In this document: one piece after another, positions 47,228 to 56,575 of the stretch
Numbering within the stretch: position 1 is the first letter of the stretch
How the letters are laid out: every line of letters starts with the position of its first letter
Source: Lysobacterales bacterium
GTDB lineage: Bacteria > Pseudomonadota > Gammaproteobacteria > Xanthomonadales > Xanthomonadaceae
Length of the DNA: 64,000 nucleotides
Assembly: GCA_020442465.1 (NCBI GenBank)
Contig: JAGRJY010000070.1
Location: 1 to 64,000 of the forward strand
Direction: 5' to 3'
Program-made: the position numbers and the translations under genes
Notes under the pieces: model-generated
Databases searched by the model: none
Seen by the model: only the letters and a program-made list of their open reading frames with translations
Told to the model about the DNA's origin: nothing

Positions 47228-48873
47228 TCATGCGTGGGCTTATCTTCATTGCCCTGCTTCTGCCGGCGCTCGCTCGTGCCGAGGTCAAGGCCTGGCTCGA
47301 CCGCGATGCGATTGCCTTGGGCGAAACCGTCACCCTGAACATACAGCTTGATCGGCAGCGTGCCTCGCAGCCTGACCTCTCGGTGCTCGACGCCGATTTC
47401 GACCGGCTCGGCAGTTCGAGCAGCACCCAGTTGAGCTTCGTCAACGGCAAGCGCACGGCCGCCACGCTGTTCGCCGTGGCGCTTTCGCCGAAGCGCGAGG
47501 GCTCCCTGATCATTCCCGCGCTGTTGATCGACGGCGACACCACGCCGGTGTTGCAGCTCACGGTAAAGCCCTCTCCGGTGCGGGTCGGCCCTGGCGGCGA
47601 CGTGTTCATCGAAACCGAAGTCGACACCACCAAACCCTATGTGCAGCAGCAGATTCGCTACACGGTGCGCCTCTTCTTCGGTGTCACCGTGCTCGACGGT
47701 CAGCTCAGCGAGCCGGAGCCGGAACACGTGCGCGTGCTGCGCCTCGGCAATGACAAGACCTGGCAGGCCGAACGCGATGGTCGCCGCTATTCGGTGGTCG
47801 AGCGCACCTTCGCGCTGGTGCCCGAGCGCAGCGGCAACGTGGAGATCGACGCGCCGGTGTTCGCCGGGCGCGGGCTCGATCGGCAGGGCGGTTCGTCGAT
47901 GTTTGGCGGGGGCATTCGCCTGAGCGCCCGTGGCGAGCCGGTGACGCTGGACGTTCGGCCGAGTCCGCCTGGCGCGGCGCAGCCCTGGCTGCCCGCCGAG
48001 CAAGTGACGATGAGCTGGCTGGAAGACCCGCGTTCGATGTCGTGGTCGGTGGGCGAACCGGTGACCCTGGGCATTCGCCTGCAGGCACTGGGTCTGGGCG
48101 CCGACCAGCTGCCCGAGATCGAACTGCCGCGCCCGGACTCGGCCACCCTGTATCCGGATCAGGACAGCAGCCGCGACAGCACCGACTCGGGCAAGCTCGC
48201 CGCCGAGCGGACGCGACGGTTCGCCATCGTGCCGCAGAAGGCCGGTCGACTGATCATTCACGCCCCGACGGTCACCTGGTGGGACGTCGCCGCGGACGTC
48301 GCGCGTACGGCAACGCTGCCGGACCTGGAAATCGACGTGCGTCCGGCGGCACCCTCGACCAGCCCGCAGCCTGTCACCGAACCGCCTTCCGGCGAAACCG
48401 GGAGTTCAGAGCCGGAATCCTCGGACGAATCGAGCCGGTCGATCGACACCAGGCCAGGTTGGTGGAAGGCGGCCTTCTTCATGGCCTTGGCTGGATGGGT
48501 GGCGACGCTCGCCTGGGCCCTGCGTCGCACGCGCGCCGCCGTCCTGCCCGTACATCGTGCCGAGCCGGAACCGACGCTCCAGTCCTGGTCCGCGATGCGC
48601 AGCCAGGCTGACCTCACAAGCTGGGCGCGCGCGCTGCGCGAGAGCGCGGGAACAGGGCGCAGCGAGCCCCTCGCCGAGCTCGCGGTGCGCCTCGATGACG
48701 CCGGACACGCCGAGCTCCTGCGTCGGCTCGAGCGACATCTGTATGCCGCGCCGGATGACCAGCCCGAAGCGCTGCTCGACGCATTGCGGCGCGCGTTTCC
48801 AGCGCCACCGCCGTGGCGTCACCCCGACACAACCAGGACCGCTGACACCGCGCTGCCGCCGCTGTACGGCTGA
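47224..48873 (+). CDS. batD: BatD-like protein (oxygen tolerance family)
   Basis: The 549-residue protein begins at ATG 47224, overlapping the previous stop; a second ATG lies two codons on. After a signal peptide (about 1-20) come beta-rich repeats with EVKAWLDRDAIALGETVTLNIQ, GSSSSTQLSFVNGKRTA and VFIETEVDTTKPYVQQQIRYTVR, the last split at its middle, as in the BatD/oxygen-tolerance family. A membrane helix lies at about 418-434 (AFFMALAGWVATLAWAL), and the cytoplasmic end is helical (LAVRLDDAGHAELLRRLERHLY). It probably collects the periplasmic part of the complex. It is the last gene of the cluster. Confidence 0.92.
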   Translation: MIMRGLIFIALLLPALARAEVKAWLDRDAIALGETVTLNIQLDRQRASQPDLSVLDADFDRLGSSSSTQLSFVNGKRTAATLFAVALSPKREGSLIIPALLIDGDTTPVLQLTVKPSPVRVGPGGDVFIETEVDTTKPYVQQQIRYTVRLFFGVTVLDGQLSEPEPEHVRVLRLGNDKTWQAERDGRRYSVVERTFALVPERSGNVEIDAPVFAGRGLDRQGGSSMFGGGIRLSARGEPVTLDVRPSPPGAAQPWLPAEQVTMSWLEDPRSMSWSVGEPVTLGIRLQALGLGADQLPEIELPRPDSATLYPDQDSSRDSTDSGKLAAERTRRFAIVPQKAGRLIIHAPTVTWWDVAADVARTATLPDLEIDVRPAAPSTSPQPVTEPPSGETGSSEPESSDESSRSIDTRPGWWKAAFFMALAGWVATLAWALRRTRAAVLPVHRAEPEPTLQSWSAMRSQADLTSWARALRESAGTGRSEPLAELAVRLDDAGHAELLRRLERHLYAAPDDQPEALLDALRRAFPAPPPWRHPDTTRTADTALPPLYG

Positions 48874-48932
48874 GCCGCCTCCACCCCCCTGGTGTAGACT
48901 CCCGGCCTAATCTGCATTCGTTGGGGAACGGG

Positions 48933-50477
48933 ATGAGAAAGCTGTGGACCTGGTTGGCCGTGCTCGCATGCTGGCCGCAGATCGTGTGGGCGCAGGCATC
49001 GGGCGTCGACAACCAGCTTGAGCAGCAGATCAAGCCGATCGCCGACAAGGTGTCGAACTTCGTCTTTTACAGCCTGCCCTTCGGCGAATACCAGGTGCCG
49101 TGGATCCTGTTCTGGCTGATTCTGGTCGGACTGTTCTGCACGTTCTATTTCGGCTTCATCAATGTGCGCGGGCTCGCCCAGGGCTTCCGCATCATCCGCG
49201 GCGACTACGCCGACCCGGCCCATTCGGGCGACACCAGCCACTTCCAGGCTTTGGCCACCGCGCTGTCCGGCACGGTGGGCCTGGGCAATATCGCCGGTGT
49301 GGCCGCAGCGATCGCGCTGGGCGGCCCGGGCGCTGCGTTCTGGATGGTGGTGGCTGCCTTCCTCGGCATGGCGGCGAAGTTCTGCGAATGCACACTCGCG
49401 GTGAAGTACCGCAGCGAGCTGCCCGATGGTTCGGTGTCGGGCGGGCCGATGTACTACCTGCGCATGGGCATCACCGCGAACTATCCGCAGCTCGCCGTGC
49501 TGGGCAAGATTCTCGGCGTGTCGTTCGCCATCTTCTGTCTGTTCGGCACGATCGGTTCGGGCAATTTCTTCCAGGTGAACCAGGCGTTCCAGGCGGTCAA
49601 GCTGGCCACCGGCGGCGACGCAAGCTGGCTGGCCGACAAGGCCTGGCTGTTCGGCGTGGTGATGGCGATCCTGGTCGGCGTGGTGGTGATTGGCGGCATC
49701 AAGCGCATCGCCAAGGTCACCGACAAGCTGGTGCCGCTGATGGCCGTGCTTTACGTCTCTGCCTGTCTGGTCGTGATCATTGCCAACATCAGCCATCTGC
49801 CATCCGCCATCGGCACCATCGTCAGCGGTGCATTCACCGGTGAAGGGGTTGCGGGCGGCATGCTCGGCGCATTGCTGGTCGGGTTCCGTCGCGCCGCGTT
49901 CTCCAACGAGGCCGGCATCGGCTCGGCGCCGATCGCGCATTCGACGGTCAAGACCGGTGAGCCGCTGACCGAAGGGCTGGTGGCATTGTGGGAGCCGATG
50001 ATCGATACGGTATTCATCTGCTCGATGACCGCGATCACCATCGTCATCACCGGCGTGTACGCCGACAGCGCGGCGCAGGGCGTCGTGCTGACCTCCAGCG
50101 CGTTCGCCACCGTGATGCCATGGTTCCCCAACGTGCTGGCCTTCGTGGTGCTGATGTTCGCGTACTCGACGATGGTGGCCTACTGCTACTACGGGGTGAA
50201 GGCAGCGAACTATCTGTTCGGTGAGAGCAAGGCGGTCGACATCGGCTACAAGCTGTTCTACCTCACCGCGACCGTGTTCGGCGTGGTGCTGAGCTTCGAC
50301 CAGCTGGTCGACTTCGCCGACGCCATCTACTTCCTGATGGCGGTGCCCAACGTGGTCGGCATGTACCTGTTGGCGCCGGTGGTGAAGCGCGAGATGAAGA
50401 GCTACTTCGATCGATTGGCGCGCGGCGAGATCAAGTCGTCGCGTGAAGCACCCGAACACCTGATCGGCTCGCCCTGA
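48933..50477 (+). CDS. Alanine/glycine:cation symporter (AGCS family)
   Basis: I use ATG 48933, directly after GGGGAACGGG, over an in-frame TTG at 48921. The 514-residue protein begins with a signal-like segment (MRKLWTWLAVLACWPQIVWA), an unusual but known feature of AGCS carriers in this order, followed by about 11 membrane helices. Family motifs are ATALSGTVGLGNIAGVAAAI, LGGPGAAFWMVVAAFLGMAAK, SGGPMYYL and RRAAFSNEAGIGSAPIAHS. It would bring in alanine, glycine or related amino acids with sodium or protons. The downstream symporter starts 26 bases beyond its stop. Confidence 0.93.
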   Translation: MRKLWTWLAVLACWPQIVWAQASGVDNQLEQQIKPIADKVSNFVFYSLPFGEYQVPWILFWLILVGLFCTFYFGFINVRGLAQGFRIIRGDYADPAHSGDTSHFQALATALSGTVGLGNIAGVAAAIALGGPGAAFWMVVAAFLGMAAKFCECTLAVKYRSELPDGSVSGGPMYYLRMGITANYPQLAVLGKILGVSFAIFCLFGTIGSGNFFQVNQAFQAVKLATGGDASWLADKAWLFGVVMAILVGVVVIGGIKRIAKVTDKLVPLMAVLYVSACLVVIIANISHLPSAIGTIVSGAFTGEGVAGGMLGALLVGFRRAAFSNEAGIGSAPIAHSTVKTGEPLTEGLVALWEPMIDTVFICSMTAITIVITGVYADSAAQGVVLTSSAFATVMPWFPNVLAFVVLMFAYSTMVAYCYYGVKAANYLFGESKAVDIGYKLFYLTATVFGVVLSFDQLVDFADAIYFLMAVPNVVGMYLLAPVVKREMKSYFDRLARGEIKSSREAPEHLIGSP

Positions 50478-50503
50478 TCGACGCCGGCAAGCAAGAGTCG
50501 AGC

Positions 50504-51829
50504 ATGAGCCAGAGTTCATCCAAGGGCATGCCGCTGCACACGCAGATGCTGATCGGCTTCGTTGTCGGGGCGGCGCTCGGCGCGATGGCGTTCTGGCTCG
50601 GCCACGGCCCGGCTGCCGATGGCGCCACGGCCGGCGCGGTCAGCCCGTGGTTGCACGGGGTACTCACTTACGTGACCGGGCCGATCGGCGAAATTTTCCT
50701 GCGCCTGCTGTTCATGCTGGTCATTCCGCTGGTGTTTTCGGCCCTGGTGCTCGGCGTGGTCGAGATCGGCGATCCGGCATCGTTGGGTCGCATCGGCCTG
50801 CGTACCTTGATCTACATCTTCAGCGTGTCGTCGATCGCGGTGATGATCGGGCTGCTGGCGGTCAACCTGTTCCAGCCGGGTGCCGGTGTGGCGGCAGCCG
50901 ACGCGACGGCCTTGCTGCAGGACGGTGCCACCCGCACTGCCGACATCATGGCCAAGGGCGAGGCAGCATCCGCGCTGCAGGTGCTGTTCAACATCGTGCC
51001 GAAGAATCCTTTTGCGGCGGCGGTGGACGGCAACCTGATCGCGGTGATGTTCTTCGCCCTGATGTTCGGTATCGCGGCAGCGGTCCATCGCACCGACGGC
51101 GTGACGAGTTTCCTTGCCACCACCCAGGGCGTCTACGACATCAGCCTCAAGCTGATCGACTGGGTGATCCGCACCGCGCCCTACGCCGTCGCTGCGCTGA
51201 TGTTCAGCCTGCTGGCGTCGCGCGGTCTGGTGGCGCTGAAACCGCTGCTGGGGTTCGCGCTGGTTGCCTTCGGCGCGATGGCGGTGCACATGTTCGTGGT
51301 GTTTCCGCTGCTGGTGCGCACCTTCGGCGGGATGTCGCCGCTCGCATTCTTCCGTCATGCCGAACCGGCCATGCTGACGGCCTTCTCGACGTCGTCGAGC
51401 AGTGCCACGCTGCCGACCACGCTGCAGGTCGCCGAAGAACGCCTGGGTACGCCGCGCAAGGTCGGGCGCTTCGTGTGCACGCTCGGTGCCACCGCCAACA
51501 TGAACGGCACGGCTCTGTATGAGGGTGTGACGGTGCTGTTTCTCGCCCAGTACTACGGCGTCGACCTCAGCATCGTTCAGCAGCTCATGATCGTGCTGAT
51601 GTGTGTGTTGGGCGGTATCGGTGCGGCCGGCGTGCCCGGTGGCTCGCTGCCGGTAATTGCCTCCATCCTGGTCATGTTCAACATCCCGGCGCAGGGCATC
51701 GCCCTGATCCTCGGCGTCGACCGCTTCCTCGACATGTGCCGTACCTGCGTCAATGTCACCGGGGATCTGGTCGGCACCGTGGTCGTGGCCCGCGGTGAGT
51801 CGGCGACCGAACCCTCGGCACCGGTGTAG
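50504..51829 (+). CDS. Dicarboxylate/amino acid:cation symporter (DAACS family)
   Basis: The 441-residue inner-membrane carrier has eight or so helices and two re-entrant loops. Hallmarks are the serine-rich hairpin AFSTSSSSATLPTTLQVAEE (about 287-306), NMNGTALYEGVTVLFLAQ with the NMNGT variant of NMDGT, and GVPGGSLPVIASIL in the second hairpin, then RFLDMCRTCVNVTGDLVGTVV with the aspartate and arginine used for substrate. Substrates could be glutamate, aspartate or C4-dicarboxylates. The preceding AGCS carrier and this one probably share a transcript. It converges on the EAL gene. Confidence 0.93.
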   Translation: MSQSSSKGMPLHTQMLIGFVVGAALGAMAFWLGHGPAADGATAGAVSPWLHGVLTYVTGPIGEIFLRLLFMLVIPLVFSALVLGVVEIGDPASLGRIGLRTLIYIFSVSSIAVMIGLLAVNLFQPGAGVAAADATALLQDGATRTADIMAKGEAASALQVLFNIVPKNPFAAAVDGNLIAVMFFALMFGIAAAVHRTDGVTSFLATTQGVYDISLKLIDWVIRTAPYAVAALMFSLLASRGLVALKPLLGFALVAFGAMAVHMFVVFPLLVRTFGGMSPLAFFRHAEPAMLTAFSTSSSSATLPTTLQVAEERLGTPRKVGRFVCTLGATANMNGTALYEGVTVLFLAQYYGVDLSIVQQLMIVLMCVLGGIGAAGVPGGSLPVIASILVMFNIPAQGIALILGVDRFLDMCRTCVNVTGDLVGTVVVARGESATEPSAPV

Positions 51830-51913
51830 TTCGCGACGTCCTCGCGCGGTCCGCGTGTGTGGTTTGTAGGTGGCAGGCCGCAGCGTCGTTGCCCGATGTG
51901 CGCTGAGTGCCGC

Positions 51914-53161
51914 TCAGGCCTGATCGGCAGCAAACTCTTTCTGCTCGGCGATCCAGGTCGCGCAGGCGTCGAGCGGCATCGGGCGTGCGATCAGGAAGCC
52001 CTGTCCGCAGTCGGCGCCGAAGTCGATCAGGCGCTTGAGCGAGTGCGCGTCCTCGATACCTTCGGCCACCACTTCGAGGCCGAGATTGTGGGCGAGATGG
52101 ATCATCGACTGCACCAGTTTGGAGGTGCGGTGGCTCTCGGCCATGCCGCGTACGAAGCTCTGGTCGATCTTGAGCTGACGTGCCGGGAATCGCTGCAGGT
52201 ACGCGAACGACGAATGACCGCAGCCGAAATCGTCGATCGACACGCGCATGCCCAGGTCGTGGAAACGCTGCAGGAACACGATGCCGCGCTCCGGATCTTT
52301 CATCACCGCGCCCTCGGTGACCTCGAGGGTGAGCGCTTCGGCGGGCACGTCCCATAGCCGCAACGCGCCGGAGATCTGCAGCTCGATGTCATCGTCGATG
52401 AACGCGCGCGGCGAGAGGTTGAAGGCGAGGTGCAGGTCGGGGTGGGCGCGGCGCAGCTCGGCGAAATTGCGCAAAGCGGCGTTGAACGACCAGCGGGTGA
52501 ATTCGCTGATCAGTCCCGAGTGTTCGGCCGCGGCGACGAACTGGTCGGGGCGGAACAACTGCTGCCCGCCCACGCGCCAGCGCGACAGCGCTTCCACGCC
52601 GAGCACGCGCCCGCTGTCGAGGTCGATCACCGGCTGCATCTCGATCTCGAGCCGGTTGAGCTGGATCGCGCGGCGCAGGTCACTGAGCTTGAACAGCGGG
52701 CTTTGTGCGCCGGCCTCGTGGTAGGCGTGGTTGTGCCCTTCCTGGGTGGCCAGCAAGGCAGCGCGGTCGGCGTTGTGCAGGGCGATCTCTACCGTGTCGC
52801 CGTTCGCGCCGGTGGTGCAGATGCCCGCGGTGCTGGATACCGGCGCGATCATGCCGTCGATGATCATCTCGTGCTCGAGCGCACGCTGAACCCGGTTGAG
52901 TGCGAGTTCGACGTGACCACGGTTGCGCAGCGAGGGCAGCAGCAGAGCGAAATCGACGTCGGACAGGCGGCACAGGAGATCCTGCGGACGCAGCACGCGG
53001 CGGATCTCCGCCTCGACGCAATCCGGCAGGCGCAGCGCCCAGCGCAGGCCGTGGTCGGTACGCATCTGGTCGGCGTCGCGCAAACGCAGAACGACTGCCG
53101 CGTGCAGACCTTCGCTCTGGCAGGCGAGGTCGGCGGCGCGGATGAAGTCGTCGAAGGTCAC
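51914..53161 (-). CDS. EAL-domain protein with degenerate GGDEF (probable c-di-GMP phosphodiesterase)
   Basis: I start at GTG 53161, 7 bases after the HD-GYP stop, giving 415 residues with no membrane segment. Residues 1-150 have the shape of a GGDEF domain but the signature is replaced by LSDVDFALLLPSL, so it cannot make c-di-GMP. The EAL domain (about 160-405) keeps its metal and catalytic residues: EAL at 190-192 in GVEALSRW, NLSPRAF, LTLEVTEGAVM, IDDFGCGHSS, LKIDQSFVRGM and AEGIED. It should therefore hydrolyse c-di-GMP in the cytoplasm. The upstream ribosome binding site is weak, so translation may depend on the HD-GYP gene. Confidence 0.9.
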   Translation of the reverse strand: MTFDDFIRAADLACQSEGLHAAVVLRLRDADQMRTDHGLRWALRLPDCVEAEIRRVLRPQDLLCRLSDVDFALLLPSLRNRGHVELALNRVQRALEHEMIIDGMIAPVSSTAGICTTGANGDTVEIALHNADRAALLATQEGHNHAYHEAGAQSPLFKLSDLRRAIQLNRLEIEMQPVIDLDSGRVLGVEALSRWRVGGQQLFRPDQFVAAAEHSGLISEFTRWSFNAALRNFAELRRAHPDLHLAFNLSPRAFIDDDIELQISGALRLWDVPAEALTLEVTEGAVMKDPERGIVFLQRFHDLGMRVSIDDFGCGHSSFAYLQRFPARQLKIDQSFVRGMAESHRTSKLVQSMIHLAHNLGLEVVAEGIEDAHSLKRLIDFGADCGQGFLIARPMPLDACATWIAEQKEFAADQA

Positions 53162-53168
53162 GGCGTGC

Positions 53169-54428
53169 TCACGTGGGCAAATACAGTTCGGCCGTGTTGA
53201 GGCCGTAGGCGCCCGGATCGAGCGCGCGCAGTACGTGCAGTCGCGGCGTCTCGCCGGCACGCGTGTTCTCGCCGAGGATGTCCACCTCGCGGAATTCTTC
53301 GCGAAGCTCCTTGTCGGCCGTGGTCAGCACCATCACCCGTGGGCACAGTGCGCGCGCCCGATTCTGCGCCATCACGATGGCCACTTCGCCGGTGTTCAGC
53401 TCGACCAGGGAGCCGGTCGGGAACACGCCGATGCACTGGGTGAACTGTTCGACCAGCTCGGCCTGGAACAGCGTGTGGCGGGCGCGGTAGAGCTGGCCAG
53501 TCGCTTCGTGCCGCGCCACGGCCGTGCGGTAAGCGCGATCGCTGCTCAGCGCATCGAAGACATCGATGATGGCGGCGATGCGGCCGAACAGCGGGATGTC
53601 CTGTCCCGACAGCCCTTTCGGATAGCCCGAGCCGTCGATGCGCTCGTGGTGGCTGCCTGCCATGGCCAGTACTTCGGCGCTGGTGTTGCCGGTCTTGCGG
53701 ATGATGTCGAGACCGAACTCGACGTGGCGCCGCACGTCGTTGCGCTGCGATTCGCTCAATGGGCCGGGATGCAGCAGGATGTCTTCCGACACCTGCGCCT
53801 TGCCCACGTCGAGCAGGAGGCCGCCGGTAGCCATGTCGACCAGGGTCTTCTCGGGAAACCCGAGGTGGCGCCCGAATGCCACCGCCAGCATGGTGCAGTT
53901 GAGCGCATGGTGGTACTCGTACTCCGACCGGGCCTGCAGCGCGTTGAGCCAGAACACCGCATCGAGCGAGCGCAGCACGCTTTGCACGACCGGCACGACC
54001 GCTTCGGTGACCTCGTCGGCCTGCAGCATGCGACCGGCTCGCACGTCGGCAATCGCACGTGCCGAAAACGTCTTCAGGGACTCGTGGGCATCGCCGGCGG
54101 CTTCGAGTTCCTCGTGCAGATCGACACGGTCCTCATAGCGCACCGCGCGGCTGAGCAGCGCACGATCGGCGTCGCTGTAGCCACTTCGGGCCTGCTTCTT
54201 GCGCGGCAGGGGCGCCATCAGCGCGCGGTCGCGCACCGCCTCGTGGGTCTGCGCGATGTCGATCGTGACTTCTTCGCACAGCTTCCGCAGGTTCTGGATC
54301 TCCTCCTGGGTGTTCACGAGGAAGCCCTGGAGGGGAAAGGGCGTGCCTTCCCAGGAGCGATCCAGCCGGCACACGAACATGCCCTCGCGGATGCTTTCGA
54401 CGCCGATGGTGCGTTCCTGCCAGGACAT
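53169..54428 (-). CDS. HD-GYP domain protein with DUF3391 N-terminus and altered HD motif
   Basis: The start is ATG 54428 (MSWQERTIGVESI), giving 419 residues. An N-terminal DUF3391-like domain (about 5-125; TIGVESIREGMFVCRLDRSW, PLQGFLVNTQEEI) is followed by an HD-GYP domain (about 150-330). The HD pair reads L206-D207 in GGLLLDVGKAQVSED, so the metal-binding histidine is lost, whereas EYEYHHALNC, RRHVEFGLDII, SHHERIDGSGYPKGLSG and IIDVFDALSSDRAYR remain. Loss of one ligand may weaken or stop c-di-GMP hydrolysis and leave a binding or scaffold role. It is cotranscribed with the EAL protein and divergent from tkt. Confidence 0.9.
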   Translation of the reverse strand: MSWQERTIGVESIREGMFVCRLDRSWEGTPFPLQGFLVNTQEEIQNLRKLCEEVTIDIAQTHEAVRDRALMAPLPRKKQARSGYSDADRALLSRAVRYEDRVDLHEELEAAGDAHESLKTFSARAIADVRAGRMLQADEVTEAVVPVVQSVLRSLDAVFWLNALQARSEYEYHHALNCTMLAVAFGRHLGFPEKTLVDMATGGLLLDVGKAQVSEDILLHPGPLSESQRNDVRRHVEFGLDIIRKTGNTSAEVLAMAGSHHERIDGSGYPKGLSGQDIPLFGRIAAIIDVFDALSSDRAYRTAVARHEATGQLYRARHTLFQAELVEQFTQCIGVFPTGSLVELNTGEVAIVMAQNRARALCPRVMVLTTADKELREEFREVDILGENTRAGETPRLHVLRALDPGAYGLNTAELYLPT

Positions 54429-54546
54429 CCGAACGCGGCCCCCTGTCTGAACCAGGGGCACAGGATACGTCGAAGCCACCGCGCGTGGGGCGACATCGTG
54501 TCGCGCATCGGGGACAATGGCGCCCCCTTTCCGCCGTGCCGTCCCG

Positions 54547-56559
54547 ATGAGCGCCCCGACCCGACGCGAACTTGCCAACGCCATCCGATTTCTTGCCATC
54601 GACGCCGTCGAGGCCGCCAAGTCCGGGCATCCGGGCATGCCCATGGGCATGGCCGACATCGCGGAGGTGCTCTGGAACGACCACCTGGTGCACAACCCGG
54701 GCAACCCGCGCTGGAGCAACCGCGACCGCTTCGTGCTGTCGAACGGGCACGGCTCCATGCTGCTTTATGCGCTGCTGCACCTGAGCGGATACGAGCTGTC
54801 GATCGACGAGCTGCGGCGCTTCCGCCAGCTGCACTCGAAGACGGCCGGCCACCCCGAAGCGCACGAGACCCCCGGGGTGGAGACCACGACCGGTCCGCTG
54901 GGGCAGGGCATCGCCAACGCGGTGGGCATGGCGCTGGCGGAGAAGGTGCTCGCTGCACGCTTCAACCGCCCGGGATTCGATGTGATCGACCACCGCACCT
55001 GGGTCTTCCTCGGCGATGGGTGCCTGATGGAAGGCATCTCGCACGAGGTGTGCTCGCTCGCGGGTACCTTCGGGCTGGGCAAGCTGATCGCGTTCTGGGA
55101 CGACAACCGCATCTCCATCGATGGCGATACCGCTGGCTGGTTCGGTGACGACACGCCGGCCCGTTTCGAGGCCTATGGATGGCAGGTCATCCGCCACGTC
55201 GACGGGCACGATCCGGTGGAGATCGAGCAGGCGATCCAGACCGCCAAGGCCGAGACCGATCGGCCGACGCTGATCTGCTGCCGCACCACGATCGGATTCG
55301 GCGCGCCGACCAAGGCCGGCAAGGAGTCCACCCACGGTGCGCCGCTGGGCGCCGAAGAAGTCGCCGGCACCCGCCAGGCGCTGGGCTGGGCGCACGCCCC
55401 GTTCGAGATTCCCGAGTCGATCTACGCCGGTTGGCGCAGCAAGGATCTCGGCGCCGCCGAAGCGGCGTGGCAGTCGCTGTTCGATCGGTACGCCAAGGCG
55501 CATCCCGAATTGGCCGCCGAGTACCTGCGTCGCCTTCGTGGCGATTTGCCCGCCGAGTTCGCCGAGCGGGCGCAGGCCTACATCGAAGAAGTCGCCGCCA
55601 AGGCGCCGGTGATCGCTTCGCGCAAGGCCTCGCAGCTGACCCTGGAAGCCTTCGGGCCGATGCTGCCCGAACTGATCGGCGGTTCGGCCGACCTCGCGCA
55701 CTCCAACCTGACCCTGTGGAAAGGCTCGCGCGATGTGAATGCCGGGAGCGAGCACGGCAACTACATCTACTTCGGCGTGCGCGAGTTCGGCATGAGCGCG
55801 ATTGCCAACGGCATCGCCCTGCATGGCGGTTTCGTGCCCTATGACGCGACCTTCCTGGTGTTCAGCGACTACGCGCGCAACGCGGTGCGCATGAGTGCAC
55901 TGATCCCGGCGCCGGTCGTGCACGTCTACACCCACGATTCCATCGGCCTCGGCGAGGATGGCCCCACGCACCAGCCGGTCGAGCATCTGGCCTCGCTGCG
56001 CTACATCCCGAACAACCGCGTGTGGCGTCCCTGCGACGCGGTCGAGTCGGCCGTGGCCTGGAAGTCGGCGATCGAGCATCGCGCCGGCCCGAGCTGCCTG
56101 GTGTTCAGCCGGCAGAACCTGGCCCACCAGGTGCGCACCGCCGAGCAGATTCGCGCCATCGAGCAAGGCGGATATGTGCTGCGCGATGCCGAATGCGGTG
56201 CGCCCGCGGTCATTCTGATCGCGACCGGTTCCGAGGTGGGCTTGGCCGTGGACGCCGCCGATCGTCTCAGCGCGGATGGCGTCGCCGTACGCGTCGTCTC
56301 GATGCCGTGCACGCAGCTGTTCGACGCGCAGCCGGCGAGCTGGCGGAACGCGGTGTTGCCGCCGGACTGTCGGGCCCGGGTCGCGATCGAAGCGGGCGTG
56401 AGCGACTTCTGGCGCAAGTACGTCGGATTGGACGGCGAGGTCGTGGGTGTCGACCGTTTCGGCGCATCCGCGCCGGCTCCCGAGGTGTACGCCTATCTGG
56501 GTGTCACCACGGATCGGGTCGTCGAAGCCGCACGCACCGTGCTCGGAACCCGCGGCTGA
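54547..56559 (+). CDS. tkt: Transketolase
   Basis: The 670-residue enzyme (ATG 54547, [19 protein letters not shown]) moves two-carbon units between sugar phosphates with thiamine diphosphate. Landmarks are [40 protein letters not shown], the thiamine/metal motif [16 protein letters not shown] with [12 protein letters not shown], and in the pyrimidine domain [20 protein letters not shown] and [10 protein letters not shown]. The length is standard. It is divergent from the HD-GYP gene and followed 16 bases later by the GGDEF-EAL gene. Confidence 0.97.
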   Translation: MSAPTRRELANAIRFLAIDAVEAAKSGHPGMPMGMADIAEVLWNDHLVHNPGNPRWSNRDRFVLSNGHGSMLLYALLHLSGYELSIDELRRFRQLHSKTAGHPEAHETPGVETTTGPLGQGIANAVGMALAEKVLAARFNRPGFDVIDHRTWVFLGDGCLMEGISHEVCSLAGTFGLGKLIAFWDDNRISIDGDTAGWFGDDTPARFEAYGWQVIRHVDGHDPVEIEQAIQTAKAETDRPTLICCRTTIGFGAPTKAGKESTHGAPLGAEEVAGTRQALGWAHAPFEIPESIYAGWRSKDLGAAEAAWQSLFDRYAKAHPELAAEYLRRLRGDLPAEFAERAQAYIEEVAAKAPVIASRKASQLTLEAFGPMLPELIGGSADLAHSNLTLWKGSRDVNAGSEHGNYIYFGVREFGMSAIANGIALHGGFVPYDATFLVFSDYARNAVRMSALIPAPVVHVYTHDSIGLGEDGPTHQPVEHLASLRYIPNNRVWRPCDAVESAVAWKSAIEHRAGPSCLVFSRQNLAHQVRTAEQIRAIEQGGYVLRDAECGAPAVILIATGSEVGLAVDAADRLSADGVAVRVVSMPCTQLFDAQPASWRNAVLPPDCRARVAIEAGVSDFWRKYVGLDGEVVGVDRFGASAPAPEVYAYLGVTTDRVVEAARTVLGTRG

Positions 56560-56575
56560 GTCAGGCCCTCCGGGC

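Noticed and set aside
48819..50519. 566-codon open frame on the minus strand
   Set aside because: Antisense to the AGCS symporter and rich in His/Asp/Gln/Arg, a typical shadow.
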